The position numbers and the translations under genes are program-made. DNA of 64,000 bases from Takakia lepidozioides (Eukaryota > Streptophyta > Takakiopsida > Takakiales > Takakiaceae), in NCBI GenBank assembly GCA_030704615.1, contig CM060732.1:59007053-59071052 (forward strand), written 5' to 3'. Shown piece after piece: positions 10,401 to 20,982 of this stretch; the first letter of the stretch is position 1, and each line of letters starts with the position of its first letter. The notes under the pieces were generated by a model. It made no database searches and had not been told where the DNA came from. It worked only from the letters and a program-made list of their open reading frames with translations.

Positions 10401-10900
10401 NNNNNNNNNNNNNNNNNNNNNNNNNNNNNNNNNNNNNNNNNNNNNNNNNNNNNNNNNNNNNNNNNNNNNNNNNNNNNNNNNNNNNNNNNNNNNNNNNNNN
10501 NNNNNNNNNNNNNNNNNNNNNNNNNNNNNNNNNNNNNNNNNNNNNNNNNNNNNNNNNNNNNNNNNNNNNNNNNNNNNNNNNNNNNNNNNNNNNNNNNNNN
10601 NNNNNNNNNNNNNNNNNNNNNNNNNNNNNNNNNNNNNNNNNNNNNNNNNNNNNNNNNNNNNNNNNNNNNNNNNNNNNNNNNNNNNNNNNNNNNNNNNNNN
10701 NNNNNNNNNNNNNNNNNNNNNNNNNNNNNNNNNNNNNNNNNNNNNNNNNNNNNNNNNNNNNNNNNNNNNNNNNNNNNNNNNNNNNNNNNNNNNNNNNNNN
10801 NNNNNNNNNNNNNNNNNNNNNNNNNNNNNNNNNNNNNNNNNNNNNNNNNNNNNNNNNNNNNNNNNNNNNNNNNNNNNNNNNNNNNNNNNNNNNNNNNNNN
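10401..10900. other. Assembly gap (500 N)
   Basis: Exactly 500 N, a conventional scaffold-gap length. By comparison with element B it should contain the transposase N-terminus, an intergenic region and most of the ParB-methylase gene, so the true gap may be several kilobases. Confidence 0.95.
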
Positions 10901-10905
10901 GGATT

Positions 10906-11369
10906 GCAGGGTCCGGGTCGAAACATGTAGGGCCTACACTTCCTGCCAGGAAGAATGTCCCGTTCTTTGCGAGGGCCGACTTCATGACGAGCCCGGTGAG
11001 GGACTACTCCCTTCCTAGTTATGCAGCTAAACTCGCAAATACAGCGATTAAAAGAAGTGAGAATCCCAGTAAAGTAGAGCAGATTTTGGAGAGGGCTAGG
11101 GAGGACAGAAGGATAAGGAAAGAGTGGCAGCAGCTCAGACAGGTAGACGGGTACGAAAGTACATATGTGATTCAGCGGATGAGAGCGACGCAGACAAGGA
11201 GGAAGACGACCCAACGGAGGTGAGATGGACAGTTCCGCAAGGGGAAGATGGGATTTTCGAAAGCCTGGCCAACGAGCAGTCCGCTGGAGATGAGAAAGGC
11301 ACTGAGGGGGTGGAGGCGGAGCAGGACAGTCTAGAACAGGATGAGGATTCGGATGATTTTCAAGATTAA
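10906..11369 (+). CDS. C-terminal part of the ParB-methylase fusion gene (element A)
   Basis: After the gap the plus strand reads NVPFFARADFMTSPVRDYSLPSYAAKL and then, in another frame from 11124, RRVRKYICDSADESDADKEE, WTVPQGEDGIFESL and an acidic end with stop at 11369. This aligns with the C-terminus of the element B gene (HRPFFARKSFLASPQKPFFLPAYADM, GRVGKFVIES, RWTVPAGEDGIFEG). A frame change near 11130-11220 is an intron or an indel. The gene points away from the transposase and is followed directly by the palindrome array. Confidence 0.65.
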
Positions 11370-11505
11370 TAGAATTTTAATGAAGTCTCTGTAAATGTAA
11401 ATTCTCTTCCAGAGTATATAAAGGAAATTCTGCCAGACATTCGTGACCCTCTCCAGTGTGCATTCCAGCCACACAATCGCTCAAACCACGACGCTCCCAA
11501 AATCA

Positions 11506-12206
11506 GAAATGGGGCACCGCATTTCCAAAATTTTGGCAACTCTAAGAACCTCTTTTGGAAATGCGGGCACCGCATTTCCAAAACAGGGGAGGGACTAAAT
11601 TTTCCATTTCAATGTTGGCATAGTAAAAAGTAATCGGCCGATTGGAAATGCGGTGCCGCATTTCCAAAATTTCCTTTGTCCACACGCCAGTTTTGGCCTC
11701 TCCCGCTCATTGCATGGATGCCACCACGCTTACAGAGGTCGAACAAGGAGGTCGAACAATGAGGTCGAGATGGCGGAATTGAAAATGCGGTGCCGCATTT
11801 CCATATTGGGGATGGTCGTTGTTCGAACTGCAGGCCCATCAGCAAAAATTGGCACCGCATTCCATTGTAAAAAAAAAGTCGATGACGGACATGGAAATGC
11901 GGCGCTTTTCCAGAACGGACATCGCAATTTGTCCATTTGCAGACCCTCTCACGGAAATGCGGTAACGCATTCCATCGCGCTGGTCGGAAATGTCACACTT
12001 TTCGAAGTGTTGGACGGAAATGCGGCACCGCATTCCCTTGTCCAAAAAGAAGTTTCCATTGCCAAGCTGGAAATGCGTCGCCGCATTTGCAATGCCAACC
12101 TCGTTGTCTGTCCAATTTATAGACCCGTGTTGGTATTTCGTGTACCTGGACGGAAATGATGCACCGCATTTTCCTTGTCCCACATGGAAATGCGGTGCCG
12201 CATTTC
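11506..12206. repeat. Palindrome array of element A (GGAAATGCGG(C/T)(G/A)CCGCATTTCC)
   Basis: About eleven near-palindromes of roughly 22 bp begin at 11506, 11557, 11644, 11781, 11843, 11893, 11953, 12016, 12069, 12152 and 12186. Neighbours are mostly 50-63 bp apart. Several are followed by TTGTCC. Most variation is in the central dinucleotide (GGCGCC, GGTGCC, GGCACC) or is an indel there. The array lies between the end of the ParB-methylase gene and the unknown gene pair. The same sites recur at 6821-6840 and 13318-13339 but not outside the element. Confidence 0.9.
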
Positions 12207-12433
12207 AATGTCCGACATGGCATTACTCTGGTATATTCTTGACACATGACTCACATACCGGTTACTCTGCTATATTCATCCGGACAGACACATTGTAGAA
12301 ATGAGACATCAAATTGTAAACAGTGGGCCAATTCCGACAGTTATTCAACAAAATGAAACACAATCATACAGAAGTGAGGTACGATGGGTTTATTGATCGG
12401 ACACGATGTCTCATTTACCAACTGCAGACAAAA

Positions 12434-13068
12434 CTAAGCCCTTCCTCCTTCTACATGGGCTTCACCAAGTCGACGGAACTTTGATACCCTCAAAACAAGC
12501 TCATCACTGCTGCGGCACCTCGAGGTAAACTGCAATTCGGTCGTTCTGCTGCCCTTGCTGGAGCCGACGACAATGTCATGTCCATCAATGATACCACCAT
12601 CATACATTGACAAGGTCACTGTGGGCCTCATGTGCCCGTGCGATTCGTCTTCGCAACTCAGCCGAATGTCTCCATACACTGGAAGAGCGGAGTGATCTGA
12701 ACGTATATAGTTTTCCCCGGTGCCGTCCTCCTGGTCCACTGGCAGCAGTTCCAGCGCCAAAGCGAGGCCGTGCGTGATCTGTCCGCCATCCCATTCCAGC
12801 TTGGTATATCGAGGTCAACAATTTTCAGGACCCACGGACCGCATTGACCCTCGCCCTCACCTCGCTCAAAGCGGTAATAGCCCTCCAGATACTCCATTGC
12901 GCGCAAAGACTCTTGCTTGATTCCAGCAGCGTCTGTGAAAACAGAGAGCCAGACAATGATGTCTCCTGATTCTGGTTTGAACATAGCATAATCGTGGCCA
13001 TGATAAGGGCAGTCGGCTGGATTTCGGCGGCACGGCATCCTTGAAAAAGAGTAGCGGAGTACGCTCAA
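12434..13068 (-). CDS. Unknown protein 3a, paralogue of 3b (element A)
   Basis: The frame starts MSVLRYSFSRMPCRRNPADC, continues PYHGHDYAMFKPESGDIIVWL, MEYLEGYYRFERGEG and WVLKIVDLDIPSW. After a +1 shift near 12790 it continues LPVYGDIRLS, DGHDIVVGSSKGSR and DELVLRVSKFR. A plus-strand paralogue at 13550-14130 has the same order of motifs (RMPCFRNRDDCPFGGIDYAM, SGDIVIWYTDYT, EYIVGHYAFERG, LYGDIRIGW, EEQDIVVN, HELVLRAVEV). The family is roughly 200-220 residues. No known domain is recognised; the Cys/His-containing MPC.RN..DCP..G.DYAM start is the best signature. Element B lacks it. Confidence 0.55.
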
Positions 13069-13317
13069 TGACAGCAGCTCCCGGATGGAGGAGGAGCAGC
13101 GCGGGTGGCTGGAAAAAGTTCAAGCTAACGCTGCAATTCTCACAAACACTCCAGGGCACATTTAAATTTCCCCCCTACAGGATCCTGGACCGATGAAGAT
13201 TGGCTGCTTCATGAATGTAGCCGTTTCAGTTTCCTACCCTGCCATGCAAACTATGGGCACTCACTGCCAGGTGGGCCGATAGCCACTGGACACGACGAAG
13301 TCCATCAGCTCTTCGAT

Positions 13318-13339
13318 GTAAATGCGGCGCCGAATTTCC
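13318..13339. repeat. Isolated palindrome between the unknown gene pair
   Basis: TAAATGCGGCGCCGAATTTCC is a diverged copy of the element A palindrome, with one arm resembling the element B type. It lies between the divergent genes 3a and 3b. Confidence 0.7.
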
Positions 13340-13422
13340 ATCCAGGGGGATGGACTTCGGTGGCAGATCTCAAACTATAACTTCTTGATGAGAAAGATGT
13401 ATGGGTTTATCCACCTCCGTCG

Positions 13423-14130
13423 GTGGGTACGTGGGACCCAGATGCTCCATTATTGGAGGCCGGACTGCTCTTCCGCTTCGCATCATTTCCAAAATCTAAG
13501 GGCTTCGTAGCTGTCCGCAAGGTCATTGTCATCTGCATCCAAGTCGTCCTCAGGTCCTCCTTTGCAAGGATGCCGTGCTTCCGGAACCGGGACGACTGCC
13601 CATTTGGAGGCATCGATTATGCAATGTATTCGGCCACATCGGGAGACATTGTTATCTGGTACACAGATTACACAGAAGATACTGGTTCGATTGTGGAAAC
13701 ATTGGTGGTTTTTGAGTATATCGTAGGCCACTACGCCTTCGAGCGGGGTGACGATCTTGGTCTGAGGAGTCCGTGGCTCCTGCGCATCCTCGATTCCGAT
13801 TTTCCCAGCTACGACGGTCACCCATGCAGAAGAAGGCGCACTGCTATGCTGTTGCGGTGGAACTGCTGCCACTGGACGTGGGTGGACTCCATCGGAGAGA
13901 CCTATTCTCCTGAAGGAGTGCGCTCCTCTTCTCCATTGTATGGGGACATTCGCATTGGGTGGACGACGAAAACGTGAAGATTTCCATATTCGATGGTATG
14001 ATTGAAGAGCAGGACATTGTGGTGAACATCACTAGGGGCGGTACAACGGCTGCAATCGACTTTACATGGAGGAGCCCCATGACTCATGAGCTAGTTCTGA
14101 GAGCAGTCGAAGTCCCATTGATAACGTGAC
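13423..14130 (+). CDS. Unknown protein 3b, paralogue of 3a (element A)
   Basis: This plus-strand paralogue of the gene at 12434-13068 is likely to start at the ATG of RMPCFRN near 13570. The first open frame runs to TAA-like stops at 13977 (LYGDIRIGWTTKT). A one-base shift near 13970 then gives VKISIFDGMIEEQDIVVN and HELVLRAVEVPLIT ending near 14128. The two genes form an inverted pair diverging from about 13300. Function unknown; the pairing suggests duplication inside the element. Confidence 0.5.
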
Positions 14131-14395
14131 TTGTATTCAGTAGGTACAGGGCTAAAGATTTGATGGCACAATCAGCACAGTAGACGTGCTTCAAATGCAA
14201 TTCATGTGGATCAATAAAAACCTCATTGTGCCCTCTTTTTATTCTATTCTGTGTCCATCGTTCCCAGAATGCGTCATTGCTCATTTCGTTTGGGATTGGG
14301 AGTGTGGTGGATTTTGCAAGTGGCTGGTAGGCTGAAATGGGCCCCCATTGTACAGAGCAGTACCACCCTACCATTCGCGAAACATTGCCTTTCAA
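14084..14395 (-). CDS. Possible small unknown ORF at the right end of element A
   Basis: A 103-codon frame on the minus strand (MKGNVSRMVGWYCSVQWGPIS... WERWTQNRIKRGHNEVFIDP... YCADCAIKSLALYLL) overlaps the end of gene 3b. There is no homologue within the window and no recognised domain. It is kept because the amino-acid composition is protein-like and it fills the space before the right terminal repeat. Confidence 0.25.
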   Translation of the reverse strand: MKGNVSRMVGWYCSVQWGPISAYQPLAKSTTLPIPNEMSNDAFWERWTQNRIKRGHNEVFIDPHELHLKHVYCADCAIKSLALYLLNTSHVINGTSTALRTSS

Positions 14396-14539
14396 TATAT
14401 AATTCTAAATAACATTGCCGAACCTCCTTCATCGGGAGGTCCTTCTCCCCCTATGACCGTGGCACCCTAAACCCTATTCCCGCGGACACTCATTTCCGGA
14501 AAATAGTGCTGCTCATGTTTTTTTCCACACTTACGACTC

Positions 14540-14588
14540 TGCTCATGGCTCATGCCGCTCATGGCTCATGGCTCATGAAATAGCAGCC
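14540..14588. repeat. Right terminal inverted repeat of element A
   Basis: CTGCTCATGGCTCATGCCGC followed by further CTCATGG units and ending GGCTCATGAAATAGCAGCC. It is inverted relative to 6252-6340. The outer 7-8 bases differ from the consensus AGGTTTAC end. Confidence 0.8.
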
Positions 14589-14590
14589 CC

Positions 14591-16989
14591 CGTCAGTAAC
14601 AACTACACCTGTGCTGATTAACCCTCACTGGCATGTAGTATTTCATGTTCACTGTGATGCCTCAGGAGAAGCATTGGGAGCGGTGTTAGCCCAGAATGTT
14701 ACAGGAAATATAGATTCACCTGTGTACTATGCTAGTAGGTTGATGAACAGTGCTTAAAGGAACTATAGCACAACTAAAAGAGAAGCACTGGCAATGATTT
14801 ATGCAGTCAAGAAATTCAGGCATTACCTATTAGGAAGAAAGTTTATGTTTTATGTGGATCACCAGGCTCTGATATATCTGGTGAAACAACCTTTGATAAG
14901 TGGAAGGATAGCGAGGTGGTTAATAATCTTGCATGAGTTTGAGTTCGAAGTTGTTTACAAGCCTGGCCGTTTGCATCTTGTGGCAGATCATTTGTCACGA
15001 CTAACAACAGGAGAGGCCGCCACAGGAGTAGACGATCAGTTACCTGATGCGAGTTTATTTGTAATGGAGGTGCAAGGAAGTACAGATGAATGGTTAGATT
15101 GGCAGTGGCCAATCAGATACTACCTTACTCATGGTCAGTGCCCACCTAGTTATGGTAAGGAGCAGAGGAAGAGAATCGCTATCAAGGCTTTACCTTATAC
15201 TATGGTAGGAAGCAGAATGTATAAGCTAGGACCTGATGGAGTACTTAAACGATGCTTGTACCACCATGAAGTAAATAAAGTTTTGGAGGAAGTTCATAAA
15301 GGAGTGGCTGGAGGTCATTTTGGAGAAGAGACTACCAGTAGGAAGATACTACTTGCAGGTTACTGGTGGCCTACTTTGTTCAAAGATGTACACAAGTATT
15401 GTCAGAGTTGTGATGAATGTCAGAGGCTAGGACCTTTGCAAAGATCTGGGAAGATGGCTTTGCATCCTACAATGCCTACTGAACCATTCAGAAATGGGGA
15501 CTAGACTTTATTGGACCAATTAACCCACTAGCCAAGAATACACAGAACAGGTACATAATTACAGCCACTGATTATACTACGAAGTGGGTGGAAGCTAAAG
15601 CTTTGAGGGACAACACAGCCAAGTCCACAGCAAGGTTCCTGTATAGAACATACTTACACGATTTGGCTGTCCCTTGGAATTTATCAGTGATCAGGGAAGT
15701 CACTTCATTAATGAGACCATTGAACTATTGACAAAAGAGTTCATGATTGTGCATAGGAAGAGTACAACATATTACCCACAGGGTAATGGGCAGGCAGAGG
15801 CTACCAACAAAATACTATGTACTATCTTGGCTAAGATAGTCAATGCAAACAAAACGGATTGGGATACAAGCTGCTGACAGCTTTGTGGTCATATAGGACT
15901 TCATATAAAGTCACCACTAAGTATACACCATTCCAATTAGTTTATGGTATGGAAGCTTTACTTCCAGTGGAATTCCTGTTACCTACCATGAGAACGGAAT
16001 GGGGAAAGAGAATGGAATTGCAAGATTCAATTAAGGTCAGGAAACATGAATTATACCATGTGGAAGAAGTACGTGCTGATGCAGTTGATAACATGACCAG
16101 AATTCAGATGAAGAGAAAGGAACAGTTTGATGAAGGCAAGTTAAAGACTTTTAAGATGGGAGATTTGGTTCTCTGGTTGCAGAAGAAGGGAAAGATTAAA
16201 GCTTCTAAGCTTAAATCACCATGGAAAGGACCTTATGTCATACAGAAGATGTATGATAACAACACCGCCATGTTACAAACCATTAACAAAGAGATGTTGG
16301 GAAGAGTCAATGCCAATAAGTTGAAGGGGTACAGTGGTATCCATGATAAACCATTGCAACATGATTTGCATGTTGAAACGCAGAAGCAGTCACGGGCTGC
16401 GCCAGTGATACCAACGGAGTATGGAGCACTTGTCGCTAGGATGAGCGTATATGACCAGGGCGGGCAGTACAAGCGCGACACAGCCTATCACAGCCCATCA
16501 CAGTGTGGCACAACCCATCACAGCCCATCACAGCATGACACAGCCTATCACAACCTACCACAGCGTGTCACAGCCTATCACAGCTTACCACAGTGCCACA
16601 CAGCCTATCAGAGCGTACCACAGCCTACCAGGGTTACACAGTCCATAGGATCCGTGACAGGTGGACGTGGGTTAACATCCAGACAGTGGCCGGCGGAAAA
16701 ATGGACGGAGGCACGTTTAGAAATGGACACGTGGATGCCAGAGCGAGACACACAGCCGGACATGGATTGCAAGAGTAAGTGTCATCAAGAAAGAAGACAA
16801 AATTGGCCGTCAAAGTACCTACCCGGCACATTAACTTATTATGGGCCCATTAATGCATACAGGGAAAGGGTAACGGAACCCTTTAAAAGTACCGAAAAGC
16901 GAAATCCATATCACATGTGCTATCCTAGTGGACAGTCCAGAGTGGAAAATCCATGGAAGGAAATTAAATCTAAAATCCAGTCACAGTAG
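14591..16989 (+). pseudogene. Tat-like Ty3/gypsy RNase H and integrase (R1)
   Basis: The 5' end is cut by element A inside pol. RNase H is visible (FHVHCDASGEALGAVLAQN, VYYASRLMNSA, stop TAA near 14757, NYSTTKREALAMIYAVKKF, YVDHQALIYLV, RWLIILHEFEFEVVYKPG, ADHLSRL). Then come the integrase HHCC zinc region (HKGVAGGHFG...CQSCDECQRLG) and the integrase core ([45 protein letters not shown]). The chain is broken by small frameshifts near 15505, 15670 and 15875. The integrase C-terminal part ends near 16400 and runs into a repeat-encoded tail. The RNase H/integrase style is that of the Tat/Ogre group. Confidence 0.85.
16472..16640 (+). repeat. Decameric CACAGC repeat downstream of integrase (R1)
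   Basis: About 16 units of a 10-bp repeat (CACAGCCTAT, CACAGCCCAT, CACAGCGTGT and similar) lie in frame at the 3' end of the integrase ORF. They encode a His/Ser/Gln/Tyr-rich tail (AYHSLPQ type). The same 10-bp family fills the middle of this element's LTRs. Confidence 0.85.
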
Positions 16990-17115
16990 TTACAGCCAAT
17001 CATAAGCCAGAAGCAGGATCAAGAAATTGGAGGGATTTTAAGCGCAAGAGTCGGTGTCGTTCCAAGTAACGGGCGTCTCGACCAGTCAGACCATCAATGC
17101 TATAGCTTTGAAGCT

Positions 17116-18162
17116 ATGGAGGAACTAACAGACTATACGCTCGCGATACTACTTACGCAGTGGCACGGGGATAGAAGAACAGAGAGTATATTTTCTCTTA
17201 ATCGATGCTTGCAAGCCCCGCAGGCTTACAAGAAATTACCCATAGCATTTTGTGGCAACCATACGTTTATGCTTTGTGCCCTACAGGAATTTCTTCAATT
17301 GTTACAGCCAAAACCTTTCTGTGGGTCTAGAATGAAGAGAGTGAGAGGAATGGAAGAAATCAGGGTGAAGAGCACCACAATCCTGCAGAAACAAATGATT
17401 GCTACGCCACAGGCGATACAGTTACTGAAGGAGCTACGATTAGAAGGATTGCAAAGCAAAGATTGGACATTGCACCATAGGCAATACATGTTACAATTCT
17501 TGCAGAACTTTGAGCCTAGGACAGGAGCAACAACGGTAACGGGAGTTGAATTAGAAGTTACTCCCCTATACCTACAGCAATTGTTTGAATTGTCATCAGG
17601 TCAGGTGCATGTGGAGGAGCACAGGGCAAGACTGCAAATAGGGGACTTATTCCAAGAAGGGAGTTTCTTTAAAACTCAGGGTTATGTTTGTACCAAGGCC
17701 GTGTACCCAGGTCTAAGGGAGGTAGGCCAGGTATTAAACGTTCTGTTTGCCATGAAACAGAACCAACAGTATTTGAGCAGATCCTTCACAGAGGAAATAC
17801 TCAAAGCCCTGAGAAGAGAAGAGGTCGCTTGGGCGGACATAATGTACAACGGACTGGTAGAGGAGATGAAGAGATTACAAGGCACTGCCGCAAAGTCTCC
17901 TATCATAGTGTCTGGGCCAATCATTGCACAAATTATTCTAGACTCGTGCATACTTGATGCGAGAGAAAGGAAGGAGATGGGAGTGTTTGAGACAGCAACC
18001 ACTGCCATAGAAGAGCAAGGTTCTTCACAGGGTGAAGGGGGATTGGCAGAGCATCAACAACCTAAGAGGCAGAGGAAAGCAATCACATTAGAAGCAGAAC
18101 CATTGGCTAGGAGACAACCAGAGGAAGAAGTTACTCATACTCTTGTGCAAGAGGGGGCATAG
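17116..18162 (+). CDS. Unknown retroelement ORF after integrase, 348 aa (R1)
   Basis: This is a clean open frame from MEELTDYTLAILLTQWHGDR to stop at 18160, beginning 127 bp after the previous stop. No classical retrotransposon domain is present. The middle has DWTLHHRQYMLQFLQ, GVELEVTPLYLQQLFEL and EVGQVLNVLFAMKQ; the end is Glu/Gln-rich. It lies between integrase and the 3' LTR on the coding strand, so it belongs to the element's extra 3' coding region. A plant-mobile-domain-like or structural protein are possibilities I cannot decide between. Confidence 0.6.
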   Translation: MEELTDYTLAILLTQWHGDRRTESIFSLNRCLQAPQAYKKLPIAFCGNHTFMLCALQEFLQLLQPKPFCGSRMKRVRGMEEIRVKSTTILQKQMIATPQAIQLLKELRLEGLQSKDWTLHHRQYMLQFLQNFEPRTGATTVTGVELEVTPLYLQQLFELSSGQVHVEEHRARLQIGDLFQEGSFFKTQGYVCTKAVYPGLREVGQVLNVLFAMKQNQQYLSRSFTEEILKALRREEVAWADIMYNGLVEEMKRLQGTAAKSPIIVSGPIIAQIILDSCILDARERKEMGVFETATTAIEEQGSSQGEGGLAEHQQPKRQRKAITLEAEPLARRQPEEEVTHTLVQEGA

Positions 18163-18765
18163 CAGCACAGAGAGATGTGGGTACAAACAACGCAACCTGT
18201 GGAGAGAGAACAGGAGGTTACTTCAGTATCATAGCCATCACAGCCAGATGATCGGCTTGTCAGAGAGTTACCACAAATTGTCCATGCAGTTTCACCACAA
18301 ATAATTGATTTGGAGAAAGAAGGGTTAGATATCCCCACTACAGAACAGGTGGTGGCAGAAATTGAGAAGGGGGACCTTCTCTATGAAAATTCTGGTTTGG
18401 TCAGGGAAACAGTGACTCCGGAGGTGCAGCGGTTGTCCAGGGGAAACCCTACTGTTGTTGTAATACCCACACCTCTGACGGAGGTACCACAGGTAGAATG
18501 TCAAGACACTGCAGCACCTGTAGCGGATGAGGTGGTTCAGGAAGAAAATCTGGTGTGCCAATGGCCTGAATGGTTCGTGAGGCATCACACTGTTGAGGAT
18601 CAGGGAGAACAACAGCAAGCTCACCATGATGACCCTCAACAGACCATGCTTATGAGTTCCATAACCAGGACACTTAATTTGTTGGGCACTTATGTCAAAT
18701 CCCATGTTCCAACTACCCAATTGGCAGCTTTGAGGGAGGAACTCAGGAAGGAGTTTGAAGCTTGA
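18163..18765 (+). CDS. Unknown retroelement ORF, low-complexity acidic (R1)
   Basis: The frame from ATG at 18310 reads MEKEGLDIPTTEQVVAEIEK and continues through a Pro/Val/Glu-rich stretch to TRTLNLLGTYVKSHVPTTQL and ELRKEFEA. It probably continues the preceding frame: the sequence 18163-18309 is open in part, with a TAG near 18234. One stop at 18763 separates it from the coiled-coil region that follows. Confidence 0.45.
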
Positions 18766-18769
18766 CTTG

Positions 18770-19457
18770 CCACTGAGTGTGCAAACAAGGTTGATGAGGA
18801 GGTCACTCTCAAGATACAGCAAGACTTAGAGAGTACAGAAGCTGCTTTGCAATTGGCCAAGGAACAATTGATTGAGGCAGGCCTCGCGCAAGACCAGTTG
18901 CACGAAGCACATAAGCAACAGCTATACCAAATGCAGGTGAAGCATGAAAGCAAGTTGCAAGAAGTGAATGCACTACATACGGAGTTGCAGACAGTGCATG
19001 ACAGGATGGCCATACAATGTACTGAAGAACAAGGGACAAGAGAAACACGTTCAAAATTGAGGTTTACTGATTTGTGCATACTACAAAATTCATCAACAAA
19101 CTCACAACTACGCTTGAGCAAGCTACAATAGAAGTTAACAGTCAAGCGGAAAGATGTACGAAGGCAGAGGCAGAGAATGTCGAGCAGGCGAAACTCATTG
19201 TCAATATGAAGAATACAATCTGTCGCAATGAGAATACTTTCAAGCAATATAGACAGGTTGAAGCTGACCAAGAGAGATACATCCTGGAATTGCAACAAAC
19301 GGTCATGGTAAAGATAAATGAACTCTCTGTGGCTAACAAGGCTTGGAAGGAGGCCAATAATCTGGCTGCTGCCTATGCGAGTTTGGTTGAACCTCATGCG
19401 AAGCACATGGAGGCTTTACAGCAGCAGTTAGATATGTACAAACTCAGAGAGGAGTAG
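18770..19457 (+). CDS. Coiled-coil retroelement ORF (R1)
   Basis: Long helical, heptad-like sequence runs across two frames. 18780-19130 reads ALQLAKEQLIEAGLAQDQLHEAHKQ and VKHESKLQEVNALHTELQTV. 19074-19457 reads FINKLTTTLEQATIEVNSQA, ENVEQAKLIVNMKNTI and HMEALQQQLDMYKLREE. A single indel near 19075 joins the two. The coiled-coil character is obvious by composition and periodicity. The role is unknown; it may be a multimerising or capsid-associated protein of the retroelement. Confidence 0.55.
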
Positions 19458-19481
19458 ACTCTCAGAGGTGCCACAACCAAC

Positions 19482-20962
19482 TTGGTGGATAACCACCTTC
19501 TGCAGGTCTGGTTAGCACAAGGACCGGTGGAAGGCAAAGCACCACGGAAGCTCACCCAAGCCGAGATGAATGAGCTCAGGCTGCAGGTGCAGAACATTGC
19601 CACAACTACTATAGACAATGTCTATAGTAGGATAGCAGAACTACAAGAGGATGTAGACGGCCTGCAGACTCAGGTGGAGGACCTGACATCAAATATTGAC
19701 AAGAGAGTCTTTGTACCTGAGGAGCAGCTAATGGCTTCTTATTTACAAGCCGGAACTTTAGCTTTTCAGTCTTCTTCGCAGGGGGTGCAGGAGATGCCAG
19801 TGGTACAAGAGCCCGTGCTACCATTACCACAACAAGTGACTGTGCCAGTAGCTGACCCAATTGTTACTACAGCCACACCACAGCCGCCACAACCTGAGGT
19901 ATGGGGGGATGCTGCTTTCAACCCACCTAAAACTCCTGCTGCACAGGAATACAGTCGGGCTATGATTATGCCCTTCAACCAAATTCCAATTGTGTTGGAT
20001 TTGGCTTGGAAGGAATTTAGTCCTCCGCAGTCGTTGGCACATTACTACCAAATCATGCGCATTTGGCTGCCAGTGGCAACTAGGACTAAGGTTCTTCCGA
20101 ACAATCGACCCATTGAGGATCATCACTTTGCGAGGTACTGGCATGAGGCAAGTACCATGTTGAAGGAGTTAATTGCCTTCCAAGTTGTACATGGATTCAT
20201 TTATACCAAGACCAAGGAAGTAGCAAGTATTGTCATGGCTGCGGGTTATACTATGCTGCTTGTTTTCTGGCACGTTATCACATTGAACAGCAGAAGATGC
20301 AATCGCGCTTTCTGAGTTATTCCAGTGGGGATCATTGGGTCTTACCTTCAGTGCCACCTCATATGTACCTCTATGATGCAAAGGTGATGATGCAAAAGGA
20401 TTCCCAACTTCGTTCATGGTTTCATGCGGCCTGGAACAATTTGTCAACACATAAATTCGGGCCTGACGATATTTTCTTTAAGGGCCTTGAGGCATGGAAA
20501 AACTTGCACAATTCACAAGTCATTGGTACACCACTCACCTGGACAGACAAGGAGTTCAAGGTCTTCACCAATTTTGCAATTCAGCGCTTACAACAAGTTT
20601 TACGGTTTAAACTTCCAGACATGGTGGGAACACATTGTATGCCCGAATGGATTCCAGTTAGAGTTCAACCATTAAAACACCTCAGAGGGGACGAGGATTC
20701 TGATACAACTGTTTCTTCAGCGGACTCTTTTGACATGGCAGAGGACTATGCAATTCAGATGGCAGAGAAGAAGCGACGGGGGTCTCCTATGCCTGAAAGA
20801 TTACCTCGATATCAGCCAAAGGAGGGACTGACATATCCAGGTAGTGTTCAATCATCTCCGTCAACCAGTGACAGGACTCGAGCTCGCACATGGAGTCCTT
20901 CACGAGACTCTAACCGTCAGAAAGGTGCTCGCTCACAAAGGTTTACAAATCCCAAACAGTAA
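19482..20962 (+). pseudogene. Tat-like element 3' ORF, best copy (R1)
   Basis: Starts at MVDNHLLQVWLAQGPVEGKA (possibly continuing the coiled-coil frame). It has a short coiled coil (IAELQEDVDGLQTQVEDL), a Pro/Gln linker, then a compact domain: FSPPQSLAHYYQIMRIW, DHHFARYWHEASTMLKELIA, then after a one-base slip near 20240 QKMQSRFLSYSSGDHWVLP, LYDAKVMMQKDSQLRSWF and FKLPDMVG. It ends in a basic Ser/Arg-rich tail at 20962, just ahead of the polypurine tract. Four further copies (5586, 23640, 31725 and their continuations) preserve the same protein, so it was under selection. No known family is recognised. Confidence 0.65.
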
Positions 20963-20982
20963 ACCGTGAGGACACGGCTTTT

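Larger units (their letters stand above)
6252..14590. mobile_element. Element A: MULE-type DNA transposon with CATGAGC terminal repeats
   Basis: The left end reads AGGTTTACTATTTCATGAGC followed by several ATGAGCC units. The right end is the inverted equivalent (...GGCTCATGGCTCATGAAATAGCAGCC). Inside are a minus-strand transposase with SWIM zinc finger, the C-terminal part of the ParB-methylase gene on the plus strand, a palindrome array (11506-12206) and an inverted pair of unknown genes. The terminal repeat is shared with elements B (49658) and C (23618, 31682). No clear target-site duplication is seen: the two flanks are different parts of Tat-like elements in opposite orientation, so the locus has been rearranged since insertion. 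A 500-N gap hides part of the interior. Confidence 0.8.

Noticed and set aside
10302-11223. Long frames running through the N gap
   Set aside because: Their length comes from undefined bases; only the parts outside the gap are used.
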